Shown here in pieces: positions 9,570 through 18,744 of a DNA stretch of 44,685 bases (its first letter is position 1; each line of letters starts with the position of its first letter). The position numbers and the translations under genes are program-made. Under the pieces are notes generated by a model. The model was not told the origin of the DNA, did not search any database, and saw only the letters and a program-made list of their open reading frames with translations. Location: assembly GCA_016779185.1 (NCBI GenBank), contig JADHOA010000003.1, positions 1 to 44,685 on the forward strand, written 5' to 3'. Source of the DNA: Rubripirellula sp. (GTDB taxonomy: Bacteria; Planctomycetota; Planctomycetia; Pirellulales; Pirellulaceae).

Positions 9570-11009
9570 TCAGCTGATTTCCGGCACCGCGAATTTGGAG
9601 CGGTATTCACGTTTCAGGTACTGATTTGCCATTTCTGCATGTTGACCCTCAAATCGCTCTGTCGCTGAATTAAGTTCCAGCATAGGACTCAGTTTGATCG
9701 AATCGTCGCTCAAATTGATTTGATGTGCTCCAAGATGCTGTTTCATCTCGTTTAACAGTTCCTCCCACTGATCGAGGATTACACTGTTCGCAGTTTCTTG
9801 AGCGAAGCGATTTCCGCATCGCACTGCGACGTTAGCGAGATTGCACCAACCTGTGCTGTCGTTGCCAATCGCTACTTCCGCATTGAGGAGGTTTCGGTCT
9901 TGAGAGCGGACGGCGTCGATGAAGTTTTGCTGGTGTTTGACATCACCGTTACCGCGAAATTCACGAATGACCTTTCCGTCTGAATCAAAAGCAACTCCGC
10001 GCCCTCGCTGCCCTTCAAATCTACCTCCTTCGCAGTAGACGACGTATCCGCTGCTCGGGCCAGGGTGGGCAGGACTCTTTTTTCCGTTAGGTTCTGCAGG
10101 TAAGTTCGATAAGCCAATCACGACAGGGATACTTCCGGTGTCAAAGTAAGCGAAGTGAACGTTAGGCGACTCGCCTGCATCATTCAACGCAACTCTTCCT
10201 CCACCTCCTAAGATTCTCTTGGGTAAAGACACACTATCCTGAAATACCGTATTGCGCACATCGTCTAGAACATGAACACCCCAATTGCCCATTTCTCCAG
10301 ATCCAGTGTTCCAGTCCCAGTGCCAATCGTAGTGTAGTGCGTTGCGGAAGATCGGGCGGTCTTCTGCGGGGCCAAGCCAAAGGTCATAGGCAACCTCATT
10401 GTCGATAGGTAATGGGGTATCGCGTTTTCCAATTGAGGGTCGAATCCCATATCGATTAACTCTTGCTGCCAGAAGACTGCCAAGTTCCCTTTCCTGGTGA
10501 AGGAAGTTTTTAATTTCGGTCTGCATCGGATCGGATCGTTGTTGCGTTCCCACTTGGCATATTTTGTTGTACTTACGCGCGGCTGCAACGGTTTGTTTTC
10601 CTTCCCACTGGCTATGGGAAAGTGGCTTTTCGACATAAACGTCTTTACCCGCTTGCATCGCCCAAATCGCTGCAAGACAGTGCCAGTGATTGCAGGTAGC
10701 AACAACGACGGCATCGATTGAATCTGAATCGATAAGTGCACGAAGATCTTTCCATGCGTCTGCTTTTGGGAAGCGTTCTTTTGCTAGCCCAAGACGCTTT
10801 TCGTCGGGGTCACAAAGTCCCGCGATGTTTACGCCTTCTACTTTTGAAAATTGACCCATTAGCTGGCCCGCTCGCCCGCCGCAGCTAATAAAGCCGAGAT
10901 TGATCTCATCGTTAGCGGTAGAAGCTTTTACCGATCCATTTGTGATAGCGGAAACACCAATCGCTGCCGCGGTTGTATTCAAGAAGTTTCGTCGATTAAG
11001 TTTTTTCAT
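9570..11009 (-). CDS. Tat-exported Gfo/Idh/MocA-family oxidoreductase
   Basis: Members are NAD(P)-dependent oxidoreductases or glycosidases acting on sugars and cyclitols. The 479-residue protein begins with a twin-arginine signal (KKLNRRNFLN, then an Ala-rich hydrophobic stretch), so it is probably exported folded with its cofactor. The Rossmann part follows with NLGFISCGGRAGQLM, LCDPDEKRL and VATCNHWH, and the family hallmark EKPLSH at 127-132. The C-terminal half has the long planctomycete form with WLGPAEDRP, HYDWHWDWNTGSGEMGNWG and HVLDDVRN. Its substrate is not evident. It converges with the C39-like peptidase and diverges from the large haem protein across a 463-base region. In planctomycetes this family is strongly expanded and often sits near sulfatases and haem dehydrogenases, as here. 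Confidence 0.92.
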   Translation of the reverse strand: MKKLNRRNFLNTTAAAIGVSAITNGSVKASTANDEINLGFISCGGRAGQLMGQFSKVEGVNIAGLCDPDEKRLGLAKERFPKADAWKDLRALIDSDSIDAVVVATCNHWHCLAAIWAMQAGKDVYVEKPLSHSQWEGKQTVAAARKYNKICQVGTQQRSDPMQTEIKNFLHQERELGSLLAARVNRYGIRPSIGKRDTPLPIDNEVAYDLWLGPAEDRPIFRNALHYDWHWDWNTGSGEMGNWGVHVLDDVRNTVFQDSVSLPKRILGGGGRVALNDAGESPNVHFAYFDTGSIPVVIGLSNLPAEPNGKKSPAHPGPSSGYVVYCEGGRFEGQRGRGVAFDSDGKVIREFRGNGDVKHQQNFIDAVRSQDRNLLNAEVAIGNDSTGWCNLANVAVRCGNRFAQETANSVILDQWEELLNEMKQHLGAHQINLSDDSIKLSPMLELNSATERFEGQHAEMANQYLKREYRSKFAVPEIS

Positions 11010-11065
11010 ATCAGTAATTACTTGCTTTCGGTTTAGGGTAAATTGTTTGAAGTTGTTAGTGAAAC

Positions 11066-11083
11066 AACGGTTTCGCGACCGTT
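11066..11083. promoter_or_regulatory. Inverted repeat upstream of the Gfo/Idh gene
   Basis: AACGGT (11066-11071) and ACCGTT (11078-11083) form a perfect six-pair inverted repeat with a six-base spacer (TTCGCG), 57 bases upstream of the oxidoreductase start. It could be a regulator-binding site or a 5' leader hairpin; the sequence alone does not decide. Confidence 0.3.
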
Positions 11084-11372
11084 CGCACCGCTCGCTGTTC
11101 GAAAGTATATCGGCAAAAATAGAACACGTCTTTGTTGGCTATTTCCTTATATAGAAACCCAACCAAGGTAAAAAGAGGTTCTAGGTTTGCTTTGATTCTT
11201 CTCCATTTTTACCGATGCAATACGGTTGCTCTGCCAATAAGTCTAGTCACTAGGTATCTTTGATAGATATTTTGGATTTCTGCTCTGCTTTGATTTGCTT
11301 TGTGGCCTGGCTCACTTGATGTCGGTCTTGCGATAACGGGGCTTCATTCTGTGAATGAGAGGCAGGTCAGTA

Positions 11373-11420
11373 TTGCGTGGCGGCCTGCTGACGAGTTTGT
11401 AACGAATATTCGTCAGGTCA
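11373..11420. promoter_or_regulatory. Palindrome with flanking direct repeats upstream of the haem protein gene
   Basis: A 12-base perfect palindrome ACGAATATTCGT (11402-11413) is nested with a wider inverted pair TGACGA (11389-11394) and TCGTCA (11410-11415). The heptamer CAGGTCA occurs twice in the same orientation (11373-11379 and 11414-11420), 41 bases apart, close to four helical turns. The cluster ends about 52 bases before the ATG at 11473, a usual place for an operator. No cognate regulator is recognisable. Confidence 0.35.
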
Positions 11421-11472
11421 ATCATCAGGTTGCCGATTGTGTCATCAACCTAATTTGGCGGATTAATTACAG

Positions 11473-14400
11473 ATGAGATGTAGCTACTTGAATTTAGTTG
11501 TGGCAGCATTTTTCACGCCGACAGCTTTTCTCCTTGCAGAAGACAACGAGATTACAGAAGCAATGACCCCAGAGGTAGCAGAAGCTTCATCTGAGGGCGA
11601 AGAAGCAATGCAGGTGATTCGTTTTCCCGAGGGCTGGGAAATTGAGCTTTTTGCTGCAGAACCAAATGTTGCTAACGTTGTTGCTTTTGATATCGATCAT
11701 GCCGGAAGAATATATGTTGCTGAAACGTATCGGCAAAATAGAGGGGTGACCGACAATCGTGGGCACGATGAGAAATGGCTTCTAGCCGATCTAGCAGCGG
11801 AAACCGTGCAAGATCGTATTGATTATCACAAGGAATTACTTGGGGACGCCGTTGTAACTTATGAGCAATACGACGACCGAGTCCGTCGACTGGAAGATAC
11901 TAATGGAGATGGACAAGCCGATTCAAGCGTCGTTGTTGCGAACGGTTTTAATCATCTTGAAGAAGGCACCGGAGCCGGTGTGCTTTGGAGACCCAAAGGA
12001 CTGTACTACACGTGTATTCCGAAGTTATGGAAATTAATCGACAGCAACGAAGACGGTGTCGTCGACGAAAGAGTTGTTTTGTCGGATGGATTTGGAGTTC
12101 GTGTAGCTTTCAGAGGGCATGATTTACATGGTCTTATTGTTGGACCCGATGGACGACTTTACTTTAGCATCGGGGATCGAGGATATCATGTCACGACACA
12201 AGAAGGAGTTGTGTTGGCAAATCCAGATTCAGGTGCAGTTTTTCGCTGTGAGCTCGACGGAAGCGGATTAGAAGTATTCTGCTATGGGCTTCGGAATCCT
12301 CAAGAACTTGCGTTCAACGACCTGGGTGACTTTTTTACCGTTGATAACAACAGTGACAGTGGTGATCAGGCGCGTGTTGTTCATCTACTGCAGGATGGGG
12401 ACAGTGGTTGGAGGATGTATTACCAATATCTTCCTGATCGCGGACCATTCAATCGCGAGTCGATTTGGAAGCTACATCACGCGGAGCAACCCGCATACAT
12501 TGTTCCTCCGATTGCGAATTTTACTGACGGACCGAGTGGTCTCGCCTATTACCCCGGAACCGGTTTCGGTCCGAAATTTAAAGACACATTTTTCATTTGT
12601 GATTTTCGTGGTGGCGCAGCCAATAGTGGAGTAAGGACATTCCATTTGGAGCCGAAGGGAGCGACTTACCAATTCGGTGCGAATGACAATCCAATCTGGA
12701 CTGTGTTAGCGACGGATATTGCATTTGGGCCCGATGGTTCTTTGTATGTAAGTGATTGGGTTAACGGATGGGATGGTCTTGGAAAGGGGAGAATATATCG
12801 TTTCAGGGATCCAGTCTTTTCCAACTCTGATCTGGTAAAGGATGTGCAAAGTCGGCTTGCACTCAATTGGGATGAAGTTGAAGAGGCTAACCTGGAGGAG
12901 AACTTATCGCACCAGGATCGCAGAATCAGACTAGAAGCTCAGTGGCAACTTGCCGAGCGGGGTCTATGGGAACGGTTGGTTGGTGTTGCAACTAAACAAG
13001 AAAATCAACAGGCAGCTAGACTTCACGCACTATGGGGCATCGATCAGATAGCACGCAAAAATCCTTTGCTAGAAAAGTCCATACTGGAGGGAATTCGTGA
13101 GCTTCTGACTGATCCTGATAGCGTGATAAGGGCTGCAGCAATAAAGGTTGCGGGAGAGCGAAAAGATCAGCTCGCCGCTTCTTTGATCCGAAAATCATTG
13201 CACGATGAATCATCACGCGTTCGATACTTTGCTCTTCGGGCAGTGGGTGATCTTCGTGACAGTGCTGCGGTTCAGGAAGTGCAGCGTATCATTATCCAAG
13301 AATCTTCAAGCGATCCTGCGATCAGACATGCGAGCATTCACGCTCTCGCGAAAATCCAAACCCCAGAACAATTGAGATTACTCGTATCGCACCCATCTGA
13401 AGATTTAAGAAGATCTGCGGTGGTTGCACTCAGGCACTTACAGAGTTCGTTTGTGGCTGATTTCTTAGAGGACTCAAGCCAACTCGTCGCGTTGGACGCT
13501 GCTCGAGCGATTTATGATCTACCTATTCCTGAGGCGATGCAAAAACTAGGTGAAAGTACGAATCTTCACAATGCAAACGTGGAATTTGTGCGGCGCGCAT
13601 TAAATGCGAACCACCGTGCTGGTTCCAAATTAGCCGCTCAGCGTGTGGCCGAGGTAGCCGCACGGCCAGCAGTTGGCAACGAGATGAGGCTAGAAGCCTT
13701 GAGAATTATGGAACATTGGAATCCAAGTGATTCGCGTGATCGCGTCTTGAATGATTATCGGCCAATTGAAGTGAGACCTTCTGCCGATGCTGCTGAGGCG
13801 CTGGAGCCAAAACTTCCAGCGTTAATGATTGCAGATGATGAAATAAGGGATGAGGCAATCCGAGTAGCATCTCAATTGAGGATCAAGGGAATAGCCCCAA
13901 TGTTAGCGGGGAGAGTCAAGGATGAAAATTTGACCTCAAGTGAGCGAGCGAATGCGTTGACTGCCCTTGCTCGACTTGACGCCGACACCGCCGTTGTAAT
14001 TGCTTTAGATATTCGTTTGATACCCGCTGATGAAGTTGTGCTATCAGCTTTAGAAGTACTTGCCGAATATGCTCCTGTTCAGTCGGTCGATCGATTAATA
14101 GAGGCAACTGAGAGTCGTGATTCTCGTGTGCGGCAGATTGCGTGGGATCTCATTGCGCCAATGAAAGACGAAAAAATCCAACAAGCCATTAATCTCGGCA
14201 TGGAGAGATACTTGGCTGGCGATATTCCAGCCGACGTTGCTTTGAATCTTGTGGAGGCTTCCAATGGGCGTTTGAGTGGTGAGATGGTGGCAAAATTAAA
14301 AGCTTATGAAGATAACTTAATTGCTACCGATCCGCTTGGTCCTTGGCTTTTAGCTTTGGAAGGTGGTGAGATCGAGGCGGGTCGTAAATTGTTTTTTGAG

Positions 14401-14811
14401 GATAGCCGGCTGTCTTGTCTGCGCTGCCATCAAGTTGATCGGTCTGGCGGACAGGTCGGTCCAAATTTGACGATGATCGGAGCCGCAAAAGAACCAAGAT
14501 ATCTTTTGGAGTCGATTTGTCTACCAGACGCATCGGTGGCGGAAGGATTTGAAACCGCTGTGATTCTCACTGTCGAAGGAAACACCATCGCAGGGATTAT
14601 CAAATCAGAGACCACTGAGATAGTTGATCTGATAAAGCCAGATGGCTCGCTTGTCCAATTAAAGGTTGATGAGATAGAGGCGAGACGAAAGGGGAAGTCT
14701 TCGATGCCAGAAGACTTGATCCAGAAGCTATCGTTGCGGCAGTTGAGAGACTTGGTTGCTTATTTAGAAAGTCTAAAAGTTAATCCACGTAATGCAGGCG
14801 ACGTCGAGTAG
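11473..14811 (+). CDS. PVC-type haem-binding dehydrogenase-like protein (propeller, HEAT repeats, cytochrome c)
   Basis: This 1112-residue secreted protein has the layout of the large planctomycete family often annotated as membrane-bound dehydrogenase with HEAT and CxxCH. A signal peptide (about residues 1-22) is followed by a low-complexity acidic stretch. A six-bladed propeller domain, glucose/sorbosone dehydrogenase-like, runs to about 450 with repeats such as VGPDGRLYFSIGDRG and FGPDGSLYVSDWVNG. Roughly 450 residues of HEAT-type helical repeats follow (ADEVVLSALEVLAEYAP is one). A C-terminal cytochrome c domain has SCLRCH at 981-986 and GPNLTMIGA. The haem would pass electrons from an unknown, probably sugar-derived, substrate. 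The CxxCH is intact. Translation starts at ATG 11473 with only a weak ribosome site. It diverges from the Gfo/Idh gene, a pairing typical of carbohydrate regions in this phylum. Confidence 0.93.
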   Translation: MRCSYLNLVVAAFFTPTAFLLAEDNEITEAMTPEVAEASSEGEEAMQVIRFPEGWEIELFAAEPNVANVVAFDIDHAGRIYVAETYRQNRGVTDNRGHDEKWLLADLAAETVQDRIDYHKELLGDAVVTYEQYDDRVRRLEDTNGDGQADSSVVVANGFNHLEEGTGAGVLWRPKGLYYTCIPKLWKLIDSNEDGVVDERVVLSDGFGVRVAFRGHDLHGLIVGPDGRLYFSIGDRGYHVTTQEGVVLANPDSGAVFRCELDGSGLEVFCYGLRNPQELAFNDLGDFFTVDNNSDSGDQARVVHLLQDGDSGWRMYYQYLPDRGPFNRESIWKLHHAEQPAYIVPPIANFTDGPSGLAYYPGTGFGPKFKDTFFICDFRGGAANSGVRTFHLEPKGATYQFGANDNPIWTVLATDIAFGPDGSLYVSDWVNGWDGLGKGRIYRFRDPVFSNSDLVKDVQSRLALNWDEVEEANLEENLSHQDRRIRLEAQWQLAERGLWERLVGVATKQENQQAARLHALWGIDQIARKNPLLEKSILEGIRELLTDPDSVIRAAAIKVAGERKDQLAASLIRKSLHDESSRVRYFALRAVGDLRDSAAVQEVQRIIIQESSSDPAIRHASIHALAKIQTPEQLRLLVSHPSEDLRRSAVVALRHLQSSFVADFLEDSSQLVALDAARAIYDLPIPEAMQKLGESTNLHNANVEFVRRALNANHRAGSKLAAQRVAEVAARPAVGNEMRLEALRIMEHWNPSDSRDRVLNDYRPIEVRPSADAAEALEPKLPALMIADDEIRDEAIRVASQLRIKGIAPMLAGRVKDENLTSSERANALTALARLDADTAVVIALDIRLIPADEVVLSALEVLAEYAPVQSVDRLIEATESRDSRVRQIAWDLIAPMKDEKIQQAINLGMERYLAGDIPADVALNLVEASNGRLSGEMVAKLKAYEDNLIATDPLGPWLLALEGGEIEAGRKLFFEDSRLSCLRCHQVDRSGGQVGPNLTMIGAAKEPRYLLESICLPDASVAEGFETAVILTVEGNTIAGIIKSETTEIVDLIKPDGSLVQLKVDEIEARRKGKSSMPEDLIQKLSLRQLRDLVAYLESLKVNPRNAGDVE

Positions 14812-14841
14812 GACTCGTTTCGTAGAGATTCTGGATCTTTA

Positions 14842-14909
14842 GATATTGACAATATCGTAAGAATTCATTCAACCGGAAATTTTCATTATCGCAAGAGAGA
14901 TAACCGGTT
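14842..14909. terminator. Two stem-loops between convergent genes, possible terminator
   Basis: GATATT/AATATC (14842-14856) forms a small hairpin. AACCGG (14871-14876) pairs with CCGGTT (14904-14909), and inside it TTATC (14886-14890) pairs with GATAA (14899-14903), giving an interrupted eleven-pair stem. They fill the gap between the converging haem protein and acyltransferase genes. There is no T tract, so termination is inferred from position. Confidence 0.35.
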
Positions 14910-14927
14910 CGACTGTCGTTCTGCCCT

Positions 14928-15536
14928 CTAGTTTTCTTTGAGCTTGAGCACGCTCTCGCGTGCTCTTTGGAGAAACTCAGCTTTTGGTTCTCCCGCTTCG
15001 AGAAAAATCGGAGCTCCAATGGTGATGCAGCTTAACAGGGGAACTGGAAGTACTTCGCCTCGTGGGAGAATTCGGTTCACGTTGTCAATGTATACCGGCA
15101 CAAGCTCAAGATCAGGTCTCTTCTTAGCCATGTAAAAAAGACCACTCTTAAATGTCCCCATCTCTTCGTCGCCAGAAGATCGTCCGCCTTCTGGAAAAAT
15201 GATCAAGGAGTAGACATCGCCCATCTGCTGAAGCATGATGTCGATGGGGCTCTTGTGCACTTTTATTTCTTTTCGGTCAACCAATAGGGCATTGAAGCTT
15301 TTTGCCATATGTGGTTTCAGCCAACCTTTTGCCCAATAGTCTTTGGCAGCAACTGGTCTGGTGATTTTTCGAAGATTGCGGGGTAGTGCGGACCACAGCA
15401 AAACTGCATCGAGGTGACTTGTGTGGTTGGCAAAGTAAATTCGCTGAGATGTTTCCGGTTGGCAGTCGATCCAGCGAACCGTGAATCCGCTAAATAGTTT
15501 CGCTAGTAAAACGATTGCGTGGCTAGTGAATGTCAT
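14928..15536 (-). CDS. plsC: 1-acyl-sn-glycerol-3-phosphate acyltransferase-like protein
   Basis: PlsC-type enzymes transfer an acyl chain to lysophosphatidate or a related acceptor at the inner membrane. The 202-residue protein has the catalytic H(X4)D motif in ANHTSHLDAVLL (H38, D43) and the acceptor-binding FPEGGRSSG at about 114-122, followed by FKSGLFYMAKK. The N-terminus has a hydrophobic stretch (residues 6-20). It is slightly short for the family but complete in motifs. It follows the NagB/PIG-L gene on the same strand after 228 bases, too far to assume a shared transcript. The acceptor could be lysophosphatidate or another lipid, so the gene symbol is a family-level label. Confidence 0.85.
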   Translation of the reverse strand: MTFTSHAIVLLAKLFSGFTVRWIDCQPETSQRIYFANHTSHLDAVLLWSALPRNLRKITRPVAAKDYWAKGWLKPHMAKSFNALLVDRKEIKVHKSPIDIMLQQMGDVYSLIIFPEGGRSSGDEEMGTFKSGLFYMAKKRPDLELVPVYIDNVNRILPRGEVLPVPLLSCITIGAPIFLEAGEPKAEFLQRARESVLKLKEN

Positions 15537-15764
15537 ACAGATAAACGCGTTTTATGTCGGCAATCACAAGAAATGGGTGATTATTGAAACCACTTTACCT
15601 TCGCGACTCAACCAGACAAGGTGAACTTTGCGTTCTCCCGCGAAAGCAGGTCATTACAGTGAGCAGCAAGTGCCAACCTAAATGGTTTGAGCCACAATCA
15701 AACAGCGAGATCGCGTCCGTTTTTAATGATGTTTATCGTGATTCGCAATTGGCTACACAAATAC

Positions 15765-17687
15765 TCAAAGATCCAAACCCGAATTGCCGTCCCACTGAAC
15801 GAATCCCTCAATCGCCGCATATTCTGCAAGGCCGAGCGCATCGTACCGTTTTGCCGTTTCTGAGTTTCGAGCCTCAGCTCGTTGCCAAAATTCCCTAACA
15901 TCAGATCCAGGGAACAACGCCCGATCTTTTTGCGATTCATGTTTAAAGATAGCCGCGCGTTTCCTAGCGACTTCCTGCGGGCTAAGAGGTACAGCCATTT
16001 CAATCTCGTGAGGGGCCCATTCCTGCCAAGCCCCGCGATAAAGCCAAACAGCACAGTCTGCATACCAGTCTTCGTGCTCGCATTGGCGACAAGCCTGTAG
16101 GATGACGGATAGACAAGTTCGATGGGTGCCATGCGGATCGGATAAATCTCCCGCGGCGTAGATCTGATGCGGCTTGATCTTGCGAATAAGATCAAGCGTG
16201 ATCTGCAGGTCAGCATCAGAGATTGGACTCTTAGTCACCCGACCCGTTTGATAGAACGGCAAGTCAAGGAAGTGGAGATGATTATCAAGAACACCACAGC
16301 ACCTAGCACCTTCTCTTGCTTCACCTCTCCTAATAAGCCCTTTGATGCGTTGAATCGGTTCACTGTCAACATTTCCAGGCTTTTTATTCCTCAGGAATTC
16401 ATCAACATGAGTTTCTAATTGTTCTAGGCCTTCTGTGCGAATATTAAACTCTCTGCAAAAGTCCTCGACGAATTCAGAGAACCGTAGTGCATCTTCATCG
16501 AACACCGCGATGTTGCCGGAGGTTTGATAAGCAATATGCACCTCATGCCCTTGATCGACCAATCGAATCAGGGTCCCACCCATTGAGATTACATCATCAT
16601 CCGGATGGGGAGAAAAAATGATAACACGTTTTGGGAAAATATCATCCCGATGTCCAGGTCGATCGCCAACCTGTTTTTCGTGTTCAGGCTTACCTCCTGG
16701 CCAGCCGGTTATGGTGGATTGAAGATGTCTAAATACGCGAAGATTAATATCGTATGCACTCCCATGAGCAGCAAGTAAATCTTGCAAGCCCTGTTCGTTG
16801 TAATCGGCATCCGTTAGTTTCAGGATTGCTTTCCCCACATCCTCGGATAGGTCGATGACAGCGCGCCGAATGGTTGCAGAATCCCATTCAATTTCATTTA
16901 GCAACCAAGGTGATTGTACTCGAGTCAAATTTGACGCCGCGGCCTCGTCTAGTAAAAAGACGGTGTTGGGGTGATCTTGCAAAAAGGTCGCTGGGATACT
17001 GGTGGTTGAGTAGCCTTCGACTGATTTTGCAATGATGTTCGCCTTGCCTTCACCGAACGCAAGTAGAAGGATTCGCTTTGCCTCCAAAATCGTGGCAACT
17101 CCGAGCGTGAGCGAATATCTCGGAACATTTTCAGCACCAAAAAAATCACTCGCGGCATCAGTTCGCGTAACACTATCAAGAGTTATCATGCGAGTTCGAG
17201 AAGTTCGATCGGAACCCGGTTCATTGAGTCCAATGTGGCCAGTTCGATTGATTCCAAGTATTTGCAAATCAATGCCGCCAGCGGATTTGATTGCCTTCTC
17301 ATAGTTTTGGCAAAACGCTGACGCGTCATTCTTGCTGATTGTTCCGTCGGGGATGTGTATTTGATCACTGGGTAGGTCAATATGATCAAATAGGTGTTCA
17401 TGCATAAACCGAGCGACGCTTTGAAGTTCGTTCGGTTGCATTGGGAAGAATTCATCCAAGTTGAATGTGATTACATTTTTGAATGATAAGCCTTCGTTCT
17501 TGTGCCGACGAACAAGTTCCTCGTAAATCCCCGTGGGTGTTGAACCGGTAACAAGGCCTAGCACGCACATTTTGCCCGACTCGCTACGTTCCCGAATCAA
17601 TTGTTCAATTTCATCGGCGGCGGCAACGCTGGCCTCGGAGGCACGTGAGAAAATGCGACAAGGTATGCGTTCATTTGCTGTTGTCAT
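15765..17687 (-). CDS. Glucosamine-6-phosphate deaminase-like / PIG-L deacetylase-like fusion
   Basis: The 640-residue protein joins two enzymatic folds. Residues 1-270 resemble NagB, which converts glucosamine 6-phosphate to fructose 6-phosphate and ammonia: VTGSTPTGIYEEL, TFNLDEFF (D78, matching E. coli D72), and GINRTGHIGLNEPGSD with H151 and E156. The position matching E. coli D141 is T149. Residues 353-640 resemble the LmbE/PIG-L zinc deacetylase fold, with HPDDD at 361-365 and HGTH at 519-522. PIG-L enzymes remove acetyl groups from N-acetylglucosaminyl conjugates. The fusion is known, to my memory, in Bacteroidetes and planctomycetes. The gene overlaps the upstream ROK kinase gene by four bases, so kinase and fusion are co-translated and probably act in sequence on an amino sugar. 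Which half is catalytically active is unknown. Confidence 0.9.
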   Translation of the reverse strand: MTTANERIPCRIFSRASEASVAAADEIEQLIRERSESGKMCVLGLVTGSTPTGIYEELVRRHKNEGLSFKNVITFNLDEFFPMQPNELQSVARFMHEHLFDHIDLPSDQIHIPDGTISKNDASAFCQNYEKAIKSAGGIDLQILGINRTGHIGLNEPGSDRTSRTRMITLDSVTRTDAASDFFGAENVPRYSLTLGVATILEAKRILLLAFGEGKANIIAKSVEGYSTTSIPATFLQDHPNTVFLLDEAAASNLTRVQSPWLLNEIEWDSATIRRAVIDLSEDVGKAILKLTDADYNEQGLQDLLAAHGSAYDINLRVFRHLQSTITGWPGGKPEHEKQVGDRPGHRDDIFPKRVIIFSPHPDDDVISMGGTLIRLVDQGHEVHIAYQTSGNIAVFDEDALRFSEFVEDFCREFNIRTEGLEQLETHVDEFLRNKKPGNVDSEPIQRIKGLIRRGEAREGARCCGVLDNHLHFLDLPFYQTGRVTKSPISDADLQITLDLIRKIKPHQIYAAGDLSDPHGTHRTCLSVILQACRQCEHEDWYADCAVWLYRGAWQEWAPHEIEMAVPLSPQEVARKRAAIFKHESQKDRALFPGSDVREFWQRAEARNSETAKRYDALGLAEYAAIEGFVQWDGNSGLDL

Positions 17688-18709
17688 GATTCTCGGCCTT
17701 TTTGCTTTGCAACAAGTGCTGCGCCAATAATTCCTGCAGTGTTTCCTAGGGATGCGTAGTCAATCTTCATCTGACCACCTATTTGCTGAAGCGTGGTGTT
17801 TTTTACGACCATCCGGACAGCGTTTAAGAATGATTGTCCAATTTCACTGTCTTTGCCACCGAATGTCATCGCTCCTCCAAGCAGTACAACCTCAGGGTCA
17901 ATGACTTGACCCAATATGCCAATGGCTTGACCCAGATAGGTTGCGGTTTCGAGAATCACACGCCGCGGTTCAGAGTAACCTTCTTCCGCAGCTGTCGCGA
18001 GGGATAGCGGGTCGAAATGGTTTTCACGAAATTCTGAAGGAATCGAATTGGGGGCACATGAATTAAATGCTTCTTTTGCTCGTTCGATCACGGCAGGCGC
18101 ACCAGCGTAAGCTTCAAGGTGACCTCGCTGCCCACAATTACACATTGGAGCATTGGTGGAAAAGTTAATCGTCAGGTGACCTATTTCACCAGCGCATCCA
18201 TGATCCCCGGTCAACTCTTGATCTCCTATCGCTAGGCCACAGCCAATGCCCGTGCCGAGGGTGATCAACGCTAGTGATTGTTGATGAAGTCCTCGGTGTT
18301 GATGTTCGGCCAAGGCGGCAGCGTTCGCGTCATTAATCACTGCTGACGGCAGGTGGGTTTCATTATTGAGGATTTCTAGCAATGGACGGTTCGTCCAGTG
18401 CGAGAGATTAACGACCTCACGTAAGCACCAACTCGTGGTGTCCAAAACTCCGGGAACAGCTAGGCCCACGGCCGCTAGTTTCGTGATCTTGCTTTTGGAT
18501 CTTATGAGTGCTGCATCGGCAAATTCAAGACCGTGCCTGATCACAGCTTCAGGGTCCATCAATGCCTCAGTTGGAATCGACTGACGCGAGACGATGGTTC
18601 CGTCGCCTTTGCACACTCCATACTTGATGGTAGTGCCACCAACGTCAATGCCTAGGTAGCCATTGCCATCGTCTGACATTAGGGATGTTGGTGTGGAATC
18701 GAGGTTCAC
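17684..18709 (-). CDS. ROK-family sugar kinase
   Basis: ROK kinases phosphorylate glucose, N-acetylglucosamine, N-acetylmannosamine or related sugars with ATP. The 341-residue protein has the nucleotide-binding GIDVGGTTIKYG, the catalytic Asp in INDANAAALAEH (D127), GTGIGCGLAIG and the zinc motif near CNCGQRGHLEAYAG, preceded by EIGHLT (H178). In the zinc motif a histidine (H197) replaces the usual third cysteine. No helix-turn-helix is present, so it is a kinase rather than a ROK repressor. Its stop overlaps the start of the deaminase/deacetylase fusion by four bases, which points to amino-sugar catabolism, with N-acetylglucosamine or glucosamine the most likely substrate. An alternative ATG at 18679 would give a shorter N-terminus. 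A perfect TATAAT lies upstream. Confidence 0.9.
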   Translation of the reverse strand: MNLDSTPTSLMSDDGNGYLGIDVGGTTIKYGVCKGDGTIVSRQSIPTEALMDPEAVIRHGLEFADAALIRSKSKITKLAAVGLAVPGVLDTTSWCLREVVNLSHWTNRPLLEILNNETHLPSAVINDANAAALAEHQHRGLHQQSLALITLGTGIGCGLAIGDQELTGDHGCAGEIGHLTINFSTNAPMCNCGQRGHLEAYAGAPAVIERAKEAFNSCAPNSIPSEFRENHFDPLSLATAAEEGYSEPRRVILETATYLGQAIGILGQVIDPEVVLLGGAMTFGGKDSEIGQSFLNAVRMVVKNTTLQQIGGQMKIDYASLGNTAGIIGAALVAKQKGRES

Positions 18710-18744
18710 AACAAAACCGTTGATTGAGAGTTAAATTGCACGCA

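Larger units (their letters stand above)
11010..11472. other. 463-base divergent intergenic region
   Basis: The region separates the Gfo/Idh gene (minus) from the haem protein gene (plus) and must hold both promoters. I see no credible gene. Symmetric elements are listed separately: a hairpin close to the minus-strand gene and a group of repeats close to the plus-strand gene. No canonical -35/-10 pair stood out. Confidence 0.5.

Noticed and set aside
15584-15898. 104-codon plus-strand frame downstream of the NagB/PIG-L fusion
   Set aside because: More than a third of it is antisense to the end of the fusion gene, and the rest shows no motif.
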